Part shown: positions 47,830 to 56,955 of the stretch, one piece after another
Layout of the letters: the number at the start of each line of letters is the position of its first letter
How positions within the stretch are numbered: position 1 is the stretch's first letter
NCBI RefSeq assembly: GCF_000711715.1
Contig: NZ_JONN01000001.1
Span: 1,853,501 to 1,917,500 of the forward strand
DNA: 64,000 bases
Origin: Sphingomonas astaxanthinifaciens DSM 22298
Lineage (GTDB): Bacteria > Pseudomonadota > Alphaproteobacteria > Sphingomonadales > Sphingomonadaceae
Direction: 5' to 3'
The notes under the pieces: model-generated
Databases searched by the model: none
What the model saw: the letters and a program-made list of their open reading frames with translations, nothing else
Told to the model about the DNA's origin: nothing
Position numbers and translations under genes: made by a program

Positions 47830-47839
47830 AAAGTCGCCA

Positions 47840-48193
47840 ATGGTCGTCCTGCTTGCCGCGGCGCTCGCCGCCGATCCAGCGCCCTTGCCTTTTCCCGAGC
47901 AGATGCCGGGCCTCATCGAACAATGCCTCGCCGACGCGGTCGCCAACGGTGCGGTGACGTCGCCCAAGGGCGAGCACAAATACATCTGCTCCGGACCGGC
48001 CGCGGAGGGGTTGTGGAGCTTCCTCGAGAGTCGCCGGATCGTGACCTGGGAGCAGCGACCCAAGGGCGAGGACACGTGGCTCAGCAGGGAATTCCCGCTC
48101 GGCGGCTGCTTCAAGAGGATCGCCATGAAGGATGGCGCGCCGCTTCGGCCGGGCCTGTCCTGCACCATCTGGATCCCCGCCGCGCGGTCCTGA
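47840..48193 (+). CDS. Small hypothetical secreted protein
   Basis: 117 residues, not recognised. The start MVVLLAAALAADPAPLPFP looks like a short signal peptide. The rest holds four cysteines (IEQCLAD, KYICSGP, GGCFKRI, LSCTIW), which could pair in the periplasm, and a W-S-F-L-E-S-R-R-I helix. It begins 10 bases after the protease gene, so the two may be co-transcribed. No catalytic motif is seen. Confidence 0.65.
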   Translation: MVVLLAAALAADPAPLPFPEQMPGLIEQCLADAVANGAVTSPKGEHKYICSGPAAEGLWSFLESRRIVTWEQRPKGEDTWLSREFPLGGCFKRIAMKDGAPLRPGLSCTIWIPAARS

Positions 48194-48234
48194 CCCCGCC
48201 TTGCAACCGCCGGGCCAGCGGCTAGGCGGGTCGG

Positions 48235-49146
48235 ATGCACGGTCGGCTCCATCTCCTTCCCTTCGCGGCGGCGGCCATGGGGATCGCCTTGTTCGCCGGC
48301 ATGGACGCGGCGATGAAGGGACTGTCGGCGGCACTCGGCGCTTATGTCGCGATGCTCTGGCGGCAGGCGTTCGCGGTCGGCTTCTCCGCGCCTTTCTATC
48401 TCGCCACGCGGCAGGGCTGGCCGGGCCGCTCAGCGCTCCGCTTCCACCTCATGCGCGGGGCGGTCAGCGCGGTCATGGCGGTAACCTGGTTTTACGGCCT
48501 CGCCCGCCTGCCGATGGCCGAAGCGATCGCCCTGAGCTTCGTCGCCCCGCTGATCGCGCTCTACCTGGCGGCGGTCATGCTCGGCGAGACGATCAGCCGG
48601 CGGAGCATCGGCGCCTCGCTGCTCGGTCTTGCCGGCATGATCCTGCTCGTCGCCGCACGCCTCGGGGCGCCGGGCGAGCGCCATCTCGACGGGGTCCTCG
48701 CGATCCTCTTTTCGGCCGGGCTATATGCCTGGAACATCATCCTCATGCGCCAGCAGAGCCAGGTCGCGGGACCGGCCGAGGTGACTTTCTTCCAGTCGCT
48801 GATCTCGGGCAGCTGGCTGCTGCTCGGCCTGCCCGCCGCCCTCCTGGTTTCGCCGTCGCTCGGGCTTGTCCCGTCGCCGACGCAATGGCCGCTGCTCGCC
48901 TTGTCCGCGGGGCTTACGATCGCCAGCCTCGCGCTCCTCAGTTGGGCCTATCGCCGGGCCGAGGCGCAGGCACTGGTCCCGATCGAATATAGCGCCTTCG
49001 TCTGGGCCGCCTTGCTCGGCGCCGTCTTCTATGCCGAGCGCCTGTCGCTGAGCACGGTGGCCGGCGCCCTGCTGATCGTGACCGGTTGCCTGCTCGCCAG
49101 CTGGCGTCCGCGGCACGTCTCGCCGGTGGTCGAAAGCGCCGCCTAG
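48235..49146 (+). CDS. EamA/DMT family transporter
   Basis: 303 residues with ten hydrophobic segments in two EamA repeats; the second member of this superfamily in the window. Repeat 1 ends in YGLARLPMAEAIALSFVAPLIALYLA (two parts), repeat 2 in AYRRAEAQALVPIEYSAFVWAALLG, with P-I-E-Y-S common in the sphingomonad group related to RhaT/YdcZ-like exporters. The substrate is unknown. Its TAG is in a CTAG shared with the convergent DUF1345 gene. Confidence 0.88.
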   Translation: MHGRLHLLPFAAAAMGIALFAGMDAAMKGLSAALGAYVAMLWRQAFAVGFSAPFYLATRQGWPGRSALRFHLMRGAVSAVMAVTWFYGLARLPMAEAIALSFVAPLIALYLAAVMLGETISRRSIGASLLGLAGMILLVAARLGAPGERHLDGVLAILFSAGLYAWNIILMRQQSQVAGPAEVTFFQSLISGSWLLLGLPAALLVSPSLGLVPSPTQWPLLALSAGLTIASLALLSWAYRRAEAQALVPIEYSAFVWAALLGAVFYAERLSLSTVAGALLIVTGCLLASWRPRHVSPVVESAA

Positions 49147-49763
49147 CTGCCGGCCAGCACGTTCACGGTCAGTGCCAGCACGAACAGGTTGAAGAAGAAG
49201 CCGGTGATTGCCTGGACGGTGACGATCCGCCGGATCGCCCGCGCGGTGATCTGGATGTCGGCGGTCTGCATCGCGACCCCGATGGTGGTGGCGAAATGGA
49301 CGAAGTCGCTGAAAGTCGGTGGCTCCTTGCCCGGAAAGTCGAGCCCGCCGCCGCCCTCGCGCTGGGTGGCGAACAGGAAGACGTAATGCAGCGCGAAGAC
49401 CGCATTGGCGAAAAACCACAGCAGTACCAGCGACCCCGTCACCAGTCCCTTGTCGGCCAGCCCGAGCGACTGCTTCTCCGACAGAAGCGAGACCGTCGCC
49501 GCCCCGACCACCAGCCCCAGCACCGTGCTGACGGCGAGCAGCATGCCTCGATTGGCGTCGTTGCGCTTGGCGTCGGCGAGAAGCTTGTCGGGGCTGTCGT
49601 TGAAGATCGGCCAGAGGCTGAGAATGAAGGTCGCCGCGGCCAGGTCGAAGGCGCCGAGGCCGCCGCGCTCCCAGCCCCACAGCGGCACCATGATCGCCCC
49701 GCCGACCAACATGATCGCGAAGAACAACAGGAAGCGCGGCGGGAACAGGCGGGTCAGATCCAT
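49143..49763 (-). CDS. DUF1345 membrane protein
   Basis: 206 residues from the ATG at 49763. Five or six hydrophobic segments are visible, beginning RFLLFFAIMLVGGAIMVPLW. The DUF1345 signature is the LHYVFLFATQREGGGGLDFPG stretch (two parts) and PTFSDFVHFATTIGVAMQTADI, ending in FFFNLFVLALTVNV. The family has no established function, although its F-x-x-F-x-x-S/T-x-G-x-x-x-Q-x-x-D-x pattern recalls ion-channel-like proteins. It is convergent with the EamA gene through a CTAG stop overlap and divergent from the SMR gene. Confidence 0.85.
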   Translation of the reverse strand: MDLTRLFPPRFLLFFAIMLVGGAIMVPLWGWERGGLGAFDLAAATFILSLWPIFNDSPDKLLADAKRNDANRGMLLAVSTVLGLVVGAATVSLLSEKQSLGLADKGLVTGSLVLLWFFANAVFALHYVFLFATQREGGGGLDFPGKEPPTFSDFVHFATTIGVAMQTADIQITARAIRRIVTVQAITGFFFNLFVLALTVNVLAGS

Positions 49764-49831
49764 GGCCGAGCCTCCCCCGCGCGAATCGCCCTGTCTAGTG
49801 AAATCGCCGCACGGCCGGGCTAGGACGGGCC

Positions 49832-50146
49832 ATGGCCTGGGCACTTCTCATCCTCGGCGGCCTGTTCGAGGTCGGCTTCACCACCTCGCTCCGCTTCGTC
49901 GACGGCTTCCGCAACCTGCCTTGGACGCTCGCCTTCCTGGTCAGCGTGACGCTGTCGATGGGCCTCCTCGAGCGCGCCTCGCGCGACATCCCGATGGGCA
50001 CCGCTTACGCCGTGTGGGGCGGGATCGGTGCGATCGGGACGGTGGTGGTCGGCATGGTCTTCTTCGACGAGCCGAGCACCACGATTCGCCTGCTGCTGAT
50101 CCTTGGAATCGTCGCCGCGATCGCCGGACTGAAGCTTACGGCCTGA
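49832..50146 (+). CDS. sugE: SugE/Gdx-type small multidrug resistance transporter
   Basis: 104 residues with four membrane helices. The essential Glu13 is in GLFEVGFTTSLRF, and LPWTLAFLVSVTLSMGLL, IPMGTAYAVWGGIGAIGTVV and GIVAAIAGLKL follow the SugE/Gdx pattern more closely than EmrE. Gdx-type members export guanidinium and some quaternary ammonium ions as dual-topology or paired dimers; with no second SMR gene adjacent, it would work as a homodimer. It overlaps the 3' end of the convergent amidase gene by 11 bases. Confidence 0.85.
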   Translation: MAWALLILGGLFEVGFTTSLRFVDGFRNLPWTLAFLVSVTLSMGLLERASRDIPMGTAYAVWGGIGAIGTVVVGMVFFDEPSTTIRLLLILGIVAAIAGLKLTA

Positions 50147-51746
50147 CCGACTGCCGAAGCAGCGACGGGGCAATTTCGGGCGCCTCCTCGATGCTCGGCA
50201 GGAAGCGTGGACGCGGCAATGGCCCGCGCGCCAGTTCATAGGCATTGCCGAGCGCGAGCAGCTTGCCGTCGGACCAGCGCGGCCCGACGAAGCTCAGGCC
50301 CACCGGAAGCCCGCGCAGCAGGCCCATCGGCACCGTCAGGTGCGGATAGCCCGCGACCGCCGCCATCGACCCGACATTGCCGCCGCCGCTCGAGACGTCG
50401 CCGTTGACGACGTCGATCTTCCACGCCGCCTGGTAGGTCGGGAAGACCAGCGCCACCGCCTTGTTGTCCTTGAGCAGCCGGTCGAGATCGGTGGACGCGA
50501 TCCGCAGGCTGTTGGCACGCGCCTTCACATAGGCGGGATCGGACAGGCCCGTGGTCTTCTCGGCCATGTCGAAGATTTCCTGGCCGAACAGCGGCATCTC
50601 GGATGCCGCCTGCGCTTTGTTGAAGGCGATCATGTCGGCCAGCGTCCGGCCCGGGAGCGCCGCCGGGCTGCTCGCGAGATAGGCGTTGAGGTCGGTCTTG
50701 AGTTCGGTGACCAGCACCTTGAACTCGTCGTCGCCGAAATTGCCCGTGGGCTTGAAGTCCTTGACCTCGACGACCTCCGCGCCCGCCGCCCTGAGCTTGG
50801 CGACGGCCGCGTCGAACAGATCCCGGGTTCCCGGGGCCGTGGCAAAGCGCAGCACCGCCACCCGCTGGCCCCTCAGGGCATCGGGCGTGAGACCCGCGGT
50901 GAAGTCCTGCCGGTGAAGGTCCGCGTCCCTGGTCGCCGGGTCGGCCGGATCGCTGCCCGCGATGACGTTCATCAGCTCGGCCGCTTGCCGGACCGTGCGG
51001 GTCATCGGCCCGGCCGTGTCCTGCGAATGGCTGATCGGAACGACATGGGTGCGCGAGACGAAGCCGAGCGTGGGCTTCAGTCCGACCACGCCGTTGAAGC
51101 TCGACGGGCAGGTGATCGAGCCGTCGGTCTCGCTCCCAATCGCATAATCGACATAGCCCGCGGCGACCGCGGCGCCGCTGCCGCTCGAACTGCCGCAGGT
51201 GTTGCGGTCGAGGGCGTATGGATTGCGGGTCTGGCCGCCGACCGCGCTCCAGCCCGAGATCGAGTTGGTCGAGCGGATGTTCGCCCATTCGCTGAGGCTG
51301 GTCTTGCCGAAGATCACCATGCCGGCGCGGCGCAGGCGCGCGACCAGCGGCGCATCGCGTCCGGTGTCGTTGGCGGCAAGCGCGAGGCTTCCGGCCGTGG
51401 TCGGCAGGCCAGCCACCTCGACATTGTCCTTGATGAGGATGAGCTTGCCGCGGACCGGGGATTCCGGTGCCTGCACCGACCGCTCGGCCTGCGCTTCGGC
51501 GCTGGGGTCGAGCGCGATCACCGCATGGAGCGCCGGGTCGCGATAATCGATCCACTCGCGCGCGGCGCGCACGGCCTCGACCGGCGACAGGGCCGCCAGC
51601 GACGGCGGGTTGCTGGGCGGCGGCGGGGGCGGGGGCGGCGGGACCGTCGGTGGGGCATAGGTCGCAGCCGGACCGTCGCCGACGGGCGCGGCCTCGGGGA
51701 GTGTCGTGGCACAGCCGCCGAGCAACAGCGCGGCGAGGGTCAGCAT
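50136..51746 (-). CDS. Amidase-signature family lipoprotein
   Basis: 536 residues from the ATG at 51746 (the frame opens at 51800). A lipoprotein signal ends LLLGGCATT, and a Pro-rich linker ([10 protein letters not shown]) precedes the amidase domain. The Ser-cisSer-Lys triad is present: Lys in LILIKDNVEVAGLPTTAGS, cis-Ser in GSSSGSGAAVAAG and the nucleophile Ser in AIGSETDGSITCPSSFNG. The C-terminal VPMGLLRGLPVGLSFVG is also typical. Amidase-signature enzymes cleave C-N amide bonds; being a lipoprotein it should act in the periplasm, perhaps on peptides. It is divergent from a TonB receptor gene, 124 bases away. Confidence 0.9.
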   Translation of the reverse strand: MLTLAALLLGGCATTLPEAAPVGDGPAATYAPPTVPPPPPPPPPSNPPSLAALSPVEAVRAAREWIDYRDPALHAVIALDPSAEAQAERSVQAPESPVRGKLILIKDNVEVAGLPTTAGSLALAANDTGRDAPLVARLRRAGMVIFGKTSLSEWANIRSTNSISGWSAVGGQTRNPYALDRNTCGSSSGSGAAVAAGYVDYAIGSETDGSITCPSSFNGVVGLKPTLGFVSRTHVVPISHSQDTAGPMTRTVRQAAELMNVIAGSDPADPATRDADLHRQDFTAGLTPDALRGQRVAVLRFATAPGTRDLFDAAVAKLRAAGAEVVEVKDFKPTGNFGDDEFKVLVTELKTDLNAYLASSPAALPGRTLADMIAFNKAQAASEMPLFGQEIFDMAEKTTGLSDPAYVKARANSLRIASTDLDRLLKDNKAVALVFPTYQAAWKIDVVNGDVSSGGGNVGSMAAVAGYPHLTVPMGLLRGLPVGLSFVGPRWSDGKLLALGNAYELARGPLPRPRFLPSIEEAPEIAPSLLRQSVRP

Positions 51747-51870
51747 AAGCGGGCCGTTGGTCAAGCGAGCACTCCCGTTGGTCGAAAGACGAGGTGGCAA
51801 GACATTTCAGGTTCAGCGCATGGGCACAAGCCGAACGGAACGACCTCGCTGCAACGGATTTTGCCATTTC

Positions 51871-54411
51871 ATGACCCGCATCCTTCTGCTCGCCTCGACG
51901 GCGCTGTTCGCCATGCCCGCCCAGGCGCAGCAGGCGCCGGCCTCCAGCACCACGACCGCCCAGCCGGCGCCCGCCGCCGACGAGGACGCAGAAGCGGAGG
52001 ATGTCGAGGAAATCACCGTCACCGGGGCGCGTCCGCGCGGCTCGGTGGTCGGCAACATCCCGCCCGAGAACGTCCTCGACACTCGCGACATTCGCGCGAC
52101 CGGGGCGACCAGCATCTCCGAACTGCTCGATTCGGTCGCGGCCCAGACCGGCAGCGCGCGCGGGCGCAGCAGCGGTCCGCCGGTCGTCCTCCTCAACGGC
52201 CAGCGCATCTCGGGCTTCCGCGAGCTTCGCGACCTTCCCCCCGAGGCGATCCAGCGGATGGAGATCCTGCCCGAGGAAGTGGCGCTCAAATACGGCTACT
52301 CGGCCGACCAGCGCGTGGTGAATATCGTCCTTCGCCGCCGCTTCGATTCGACCAACGTCGAGGTCGGCGGCCGGATCGCGACCGACGGGGGCTATGCCGC
52401 GGGCCGCGCCGACCTCGGCAAGCTCGTCATCCGCCAGGACACGCGCACCTCGGGCAACCTCCGCCTCGAGGGCAATAATCCGCTCTACGAGAGCGAGCGC
52501 GACATCACCGCCCGCGTGGGCGAGCCGGTCGACAGCCGGCCCTTCCGCACCCTGGTCGGCGCGGGCCAGACCGTTCGCGCGTCGGGGACGCTCAGCCGGC
52601 CGGTGTTCAAGGATTTCAACGGGACGGTCACCGCCGAAGCGCAGCATGTCGATGGGCGCAGCGCGCTCGGGCTCGACCTCCTCACCAGCGATCCGCTGCG
52701 CCGCAAGACCAACACCGATTCGCTCGCGCTCGGCGCCTCGCTCAATGGGCAAAAGGACCGCTGGCGGCTGTCGGCCACCGCCAACGGCGAGATCGTCCAC
52801 AGCGAATCGGAAACCGACGTCACCGGCGATCGCAGCCGCTCGACCCGCAAGTCACTCAGCCTCGACGGAGTGGCCACCGGTCCGCTCGCCCAGCTTCCGG
52901 CGGGCACGGCCAACATCACGCTCAAGGCCGGCGCCAGCGCGCTGGGCATCGCGAGCCGCAGCCGCCGCCTCGGGATCGAAACCCCGGCCGACCTCAATCG
53001 CGAGATCGTCGAGGGCAGCGCCAGCCTCGACCTGCCGATCACCGAGCGCGCCTCGGCGATCGGCCGGCTGACCGGCAATTTCAATGGCGGGCTGCGCTAC
53101 CTGACCGACTTCGGCACCCTGTCGAGCCTTGGCGCGGGCCTCAACTGGTCGCCGACCACGCGGCTCAACCTGCTCACCAGCTGGACCCGCGAGGAGGGCG
53201 CGCCGAGCCTAAACCAGCTCGGCGACCCCTTCCTCACCACCACCGGGGTTCCCTTCTTCGACGCCAATTATGGTGAGACGGTCGCGGTCACGACGACGAC
53301 CGGGGGCAATCCCGACCTCGATTCGGATCGCCGCAACGTGTTCAAGGTCGGCGGCAACTGGAGCGCGCTGCAGGAGCCGAGCCTGCGGCTCCGCGCCGAA
53401 TATGTCCGCGAGACGATCGACCGGCCGCAGATCAATTTCCCGGCCGCGAGTCCCGCGCTGGAGCAGGCCTTCCCCGACCGCTTCACGCGCGATCTCGTCA
53501 CCGACCGGCTGATCAGCGTCGACCTTCGCCCGGTCAATGCCGACCGCTCGAAGCGCGAGACCATCCGCTGGGGCTTCGACTTCACCAAGACCCTGCGGAC
53601 CCCGCGTCCGTCGCAGGAGACGATCGACCGCCTCCGCACCGAGGCCCGGCGCCGCTTCGGCAACATTCCCGGCTTCCCCGGCCAGGGCACCCCGACCGGC
53701 CAGGCGCCTGCGACCGGCCAGGCCGCGCAGGGCGGTAACACGGCCGCGCCGCCCCCGCCACCGCCTGAGGGCGGACCCCCGCCCGGGGCTCGTGAGGGTG
53801 GTGGTCCCGGTGCCGGCGGCGGTGGCGGCGGCTTCCGCTTCGGCGGTGGCGGCGGTGGCTTCGGCGGCGGGGGACGCGGCGGCCGGATCAACCTCTCGGC
53901 GACGCATACCGTCACCCTCACCGACGAGCTGGTGATCGGGCCGGGCCTGCCCAAGCTCGATTATCTTGGCGGCGAGGCGGTCGGGGCCAATGGCGGGCGT
54001 CCGCGCCACCAGGTCGAGGTCGAGGGTGGCTATTACAACAATGGCCTTGGCCTTCGACTCTCCGCCGACTGGCGCAGCGCGACCCGCGTCGCCACCGCCG
54101 GCGACGACCTTCGCTTCTCGCCTTATGCGACGGTCGACCTCCGGCTGTTCGCCAATCTCGGCGAGCGGCTCGACCTCGTGACCAAGGCGCCCTTCTTCCG
54201 CGGCAGCACGGTCCGGTTCGAGATCAACAACATCTTCAACAGCCGACCCGAGGTGAGCGGCGGGTCGGCCGGTATTCCGTTCGCCTACCAGCCCGACCGA
54301 CTGGAGCCGATCGGGCGCACGGTCGGCATCACCTTCCGCAAGCTATTCATCCCGACGCGCTTCATCCGGCGCGTGATCCAGGAAGGGCAGCAGGGCCGCC
54401 GCTCGAACTGA
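51871..54411 (+). CDS. TonB-dependent receptor with Gly-rich insert
   Basis: 846 residues from the ATG at 51871. Signal peptide MTRILLLASTALFAMPAQAQ, then an acidic linker and the leader EEITVTGARPRGSVVGNIPPE. The plug is short (GATSISELLDSVAAQTGSA, VVLLNGQRISGFRELRDLPP, EAIQRMEILPEEVALKYGYS). Near residues 630-674 the barrel is interrupted by a Pro/Gly run (EGGPPPGAREGGG and [14 protein letters not shown]) before INLSATHTVTLTDEL. The last strand (TVGITFRKLF) is followed by a basic tail rather than ending on the usual aromatic residue. This is the sphingomonad receptor type with a Gly-rich insert. Ligand unknown. A bidirectional terminator follows. Confidence 0.9.
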   Translation: MTRILLLASTALFAMPAQAQQAPASSTTTAQPAPAADEDAEAEDVEEITVTGARPRGSVVGNIPPENVLDTRDIRATGATSISELLDSVAAQTGSARGRSSGPPVVLLNGQRISGFRELRDLPPEAIQRMEILPEEVALKYGYSADQRVVNIVLRRRFDSTNVEVGGRIATDGGYAAGRADLGKLVIRQDTRTSGNLRLEGNNPLYESERDITARVGEPVDSRPFRTLVGAGQTVRASGTLSRPVFKDFNGTVTAEAQHVDGRSALGLDLLTSDPLRRKTNTDSLALGASLNGQKDRWRLSATANGEIVHSESETDVTGDRSRSTRKSLSLDGVATGPLAQLPAGTANITLKAGASALGIASRSRRLGIETPADLNREIVEGSASLDLPITERASAIGRLTGNFNGGLRYLTDFGTLSSLGAGLNWSPTTRLNLLTSWTREEGAPSLNQLGDPFLTTTGVPFFDANYGETVAVTTTTGGNPDLDSDRRNVFKVGGNWSALQEPSLRLRAEYVRETIDRPQINFPAASPALEQAFPDRFTRDLVTDRLISVDLRPVNADRSKRETIRWGFDFTKTLRTPRPSQETIDRLRTEARRRFGNIPGFPGQGTPTGQAPATGQAAQGGNTAAPPPPPPEGGPPPGAREGGGPGAGGGGGGFRFGGGGGGFGGGGRGGRINLSATHTVTLTDELVIGPGLPKLDYLGGEAVGANGGRPRHQVEVEGGYYNNGLGLRLSADWRSATRVATAGDDLRFSPYATVDLRLFANLGERLDLVTKAPFFRGSTVRFEINNIFNSRPEVSGGSAGIPFAYQPDRLEPIGRTVGITFRKLFIPTRFIRRVIQEGQQGRRSN

Positions 54412-54415
54412 CGAG

Positions 54416-54448
54416 AAAAAAGGGCCCCGGTTCGTCCCCGGGGCCCTT
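54416..54448. terminator. Bidirectional terminator between the TonB receptor and ppa
   Basis: GGGCCCCGG (54422-54430) and CCGGGGCCC (54438-54446) pair over nine bases with a seven-base loop. AAAAAA before the stem gives a U-run for the minus-strand ppa transcript; TTCCTT after it serves the receptor transcript less well. Confidence 0.88.
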
Positions 54449-54455
54449 CCTTGGT

Positions 54456-54992
54456 TCAGAAGCCTTCGCGCTTGGCCCGCTCGAGGCCGTCCTCGATGAC
54501 CTTCATCGCCTCCTCGCGGCCGCCCCAGCGGCCGACCCGGGTCCACTTCTCGGGCTCGAGGTCCTTATAGTGGGTGAAGAAGTGCGCGATCTGGTCGAGC
54601 ACGATCTTGGGCAGGTGATCGCCCTCGCTGACGTCCTCGTAATAAGGGGTCGTCTTGACGTCGGGGACCGCGAGCAGCTTCTCGTCGCCGCCGGCCTCGT
54701 CCTCGAGGAACAGCACCGCCACCGGGCGGGCGCGGACCACGCAGCCGGGCATGAACGGCCAGCGGTTCATCACCAGGCAGTCGAGCGGATCGCCGTCCTC
54801 GCCCAGCGTGTGCGGGATGAAGCCGTAATTGGCCGGGTAGCGCATCGCGGTGTGCAGGATGCGGTCGACGAAGATCGCGCCCGACTTCTTGTCGAACTCA
54901 TACTTCACCGGTTCGCCGCCGATCGGCACTTCGATCACGACATTGACTTGTTCGGGCGGATTGATGCCCGCCGGCACGAGTTCGAGGTTCAC
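54456..54992 (-). CDS. ppa: Inorganic pyrophosphatase (soluble, family I)
   Basis: 178 residues from a GTG at 54992 that overlaps the stop of the M61 peptidase gene (GTGA). Family I motifs are all present: VVIEVPIGGEPVKYEFDKKSG (two parts), RYPANYGFIPHTLGEDGDPLDCLVM with the D-G-D-P-L-D metal site, VPDVKTTPYY and HFFTHYKDLEPEKW. The enzyme hydrolyses pyrophosphate to drive biosynthesis. The start fits MNLELVPAG, usual for the alphaproteobacterial enzyme. It is odd for a housekeeping gene to be translationally coupled to a secreted peptidase. An intrinsic terminator follows. Confidence 0.96.
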   Translation of the reverse strand: MNLELVPAGINPPEQVNVVIEVPIGGEPVKYEFDKKSGAIFVDRILHTAMRYPANYGFIPHTLGEDGDPLDCLVMNRWPFMPGCVVRARPVAVLFLEDEAGGDEKLLAVPDVKTTPYYEDVSEGDHLPKIVLDQIAHFFTHYKDLEPEKWTRVGRWGGREEAMKVIEDGLERAKREGF

Positions 54993-56902
54993 TTTGGCTC
55001 CAGCAGGATATCGAGTGCGCCCTTGGTCTTCCCGACCTTGACGAAGCGCGGATAACGCAGGCCGTCCGCATAAGGGATCGCAACCGTGCGGACGGCATTG
55101 CCGCGCTTGTAGGTCAGCCGGATGGGCGTGGTGGTGCCCTTGGCATCGCGCACGGCGTTGCGCAAGGCATCGTCGGAATAGGCGCGCTCGCCGATCGCGA
55201 TCAGTTCGTCGCCCGAACGCAGCGCGGCGGCGAAGGCCGGGCTGCCCCATTTGACGCCGGTCAGCTTGCCACCCTTGACCGCGACCCCGAGCGAATAGCC
55301 GAGATCGACATTGCCGCCGAGCGTCTCGCGCGCCTTCCACGCCGCGGTCGGCTCGTCGGTGTAGGTGAGCTGGTAGCCCGAGCGGGTGAAGCCCTCGAGC
55401 GGCGCCCGCGGACGGACCTGGTCGACCCGCTCGCGGAGGAAGGTGGCCCAGTCGTAAGGGAAGATGCGGTTGAGCGTCGCGATGACGTCGTCGCGGGTGT
55501 AGAGCAATTCGCCCCAGTCGCCGTCGCGGACCCCGAAGAAGGCCTTGGCGAAATCGTCCATGCCGCGCTTGTTCGCGGTGCCGCCGCGGATGATCGCATC
55601 GGCCTCGAGCCAGATCAGCATGCCCTCGTTGTAATAATCCTCGGAGCGCTGGTAGCTGCCCCAGGGCTCGGGCGCGCGGTTCTGGATGATGGGATCGTTG
55701 GTCGTGTCGATGAGCGGACGCCATGCCTTGCCGGGCTGGGTGTCGAGCCCCGCCGCGGTCATCGCCAGGCGGTCGAGGATGTCCTGCTTCGAGGTCATGC
55801 CCCCGCGCGCCTCGAGCACCGTTCCCCAGAATTGCGTCTGGCCTTCGTAGACCCACAGCAGGCTGTTGCGCATCGGGGTCTGGTAGTCGGGCGTGAACAG
55901 GTCGGCGCCGCGCCGGAACTTGCCGTTCCAGCTGTGCACGAACTCGTGCGGGAAGACGTTCCGGTCGTACATTCGCTTGTCGTAGTCGGTGTAATAGCCG
56001 AGCGACGTGTCGATCTCGGTCGAGCGATGATGCTCGAGGCCGATCCCGCCGAGCTCGTCGGTCACGGCATTGAGAAAGTCGTAATGGTCGAAGTGGCGGG
56101 CGCCGAAGAGCTTGATCGCCTGGTCCACCATGGCGCGGTGCTTGGCCAGCACGTCGCCGGGGATCTTCAGTTCGTCGGGCGCATCGGCGACGCTGTTGAG
56201 GGTGACCCCGTGGCCGAGATCGTCCTTGCGGAAATAGCGGCCGGCGAAGACCGGCGAATCGACCAGCGTCTCGTAGGAGACCGTGCCGTAGCGGATCCGG
56301 TTGCCGTTCCCGTCGGCGGCGCCGTTCGGGCGAAGCGCTGTCGCGGCCTGCCAGCCGGCGGGGAGAACCAGGGTCGCCTCGACCGGGATCTGCCGCGTGT
56401 AATAGCCCGCCGGGTAGAGCGAGACATTCTCCCACTGGATGTTGCTGATCGCCGGCGTCACCACGATCCGCCCCTGGTTGGGCTGGGTCGGCGAGACGAA
56501 GGCGAAGCGCGCCTCGATCGCGCGGGTCCCGGCGGGGACCGTCACGCGGTAGCCGCTGGTTTCCACCGCATCGCGGACCCACGGCAGCACGGCGCCCTCG
56601 GCGGTACGGATCTCGAGACCCGCGAGCTTGTCGGGCTTCTGGTCGGGCCCGTGCGCGCCCGGCAGCCAGCGCGGAAGCAGCAGCACGAGCTCGCCTGCAC
56701 CGGCGACGGGGATGGTCTCGCGGACCTTGATGATTGCCCGGTCGGTATCGGTCGCGTCGACCTCGAGCCGGATGGTGCCGGGATAAGGGATGTCGCGCGC
56801 GGCAGGCACCTGGTTGACCGGGGGAATCGCGGTCGGGGCGCTGTTTTGTGCGATGGCGGCGGTGGAGGCGGCCAGCGCCGCGAGCAGGACCAGGGTACGC
56901 AT
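54989..56902 (-). CDS. M61 family metallopeptidase with PDZ domain (glycyl aminopeptidase type)
   Basis: 637 residues. A signal peptide ([19 protein letters not shown]) is followed by the M61 N-terminal beta domain ([10 protein letters not shown]), the gluzincin catalytic domain with HEFVHSW (His319, Glu320, His323) and a downstream Glu in [11 protein letters not shown], and a C-terminal PDZ domain near 540-620 ([22 protein letters not shown]). It should act in the periplasm; characterised sphingomonad relatives are aminopeptidases that prefer N-terminal Gly or Ala. Its stop overlaps the ppa GTG. It is divergent from hisS across 53 bases. Confidence 0.92.
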   Translation of the reverse strand: MRTLVLLAALAASTAAIAQNSAPTAIPPVNQVPAARDIPYPGTIRLEVDATDTDRAIIKVRETIPVAGAGELVLLLPRWLPGAHGPDQKPDKLAGLEIRTAEGAVLPWVRDAVETSGYRVTVPAGTRAIEARFAFVSPTQPNQGRIVVTPAISNIQWENVSLYPAGYYTRQIPVEATLVLPAGWQAATALRPNGAADGNGNRIRYGTVSYETLVDSPVFAGRYFRKDDLGHGVTLNSVADAPDELKIPGDVLAKHRAMVDQAIKLFGARHFDHYDFLNAVTDELGGIGLEHHRSTEIDTSLGYYTDYDKRMYDRNVFPHEFVHSWNGKFRRGADLFTPDYQTPMRNSLLWVYEGQTQFWGTVLEARGGMTSKQDILDRLAMTAAGLDTQPGKAWRPLIDTTNDPIIQNRAPEPWGSYQRSEDYYNEGMLIWLEADAIIRGGTANKRGMDDFAKAFFGVRDGDWGELLYTRDDVIATLNRIFPYDWATFLRERVDQVRPRAPLEGFTRSGYQLTYTDEPTAAWKARETLGGNVDLGYSLGVAVKGGKLTGVKWGSPAFAAALRSGDELIAIGERAYSDDALRNAVRDAKGTTTPIRLTYKRGNAVRTVAIPYADGLRYPRFVKVGKTKGALDILLEPK

Positions 56903-56955
56903 GGAGCCCGCCTAGCCATCGCGGCCCGCAGCCGCTAGGGGCGGCGCGCAACTTT

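Noticed and set aside
50236..52800. An 854-codon minus-strand frame across the amidase and TonB receptor genes
   Set aside because: It runs out of frame through the amidase and antisense to the receptor; the amidase frame has the full catalytic triad and a lipoprotein signal.
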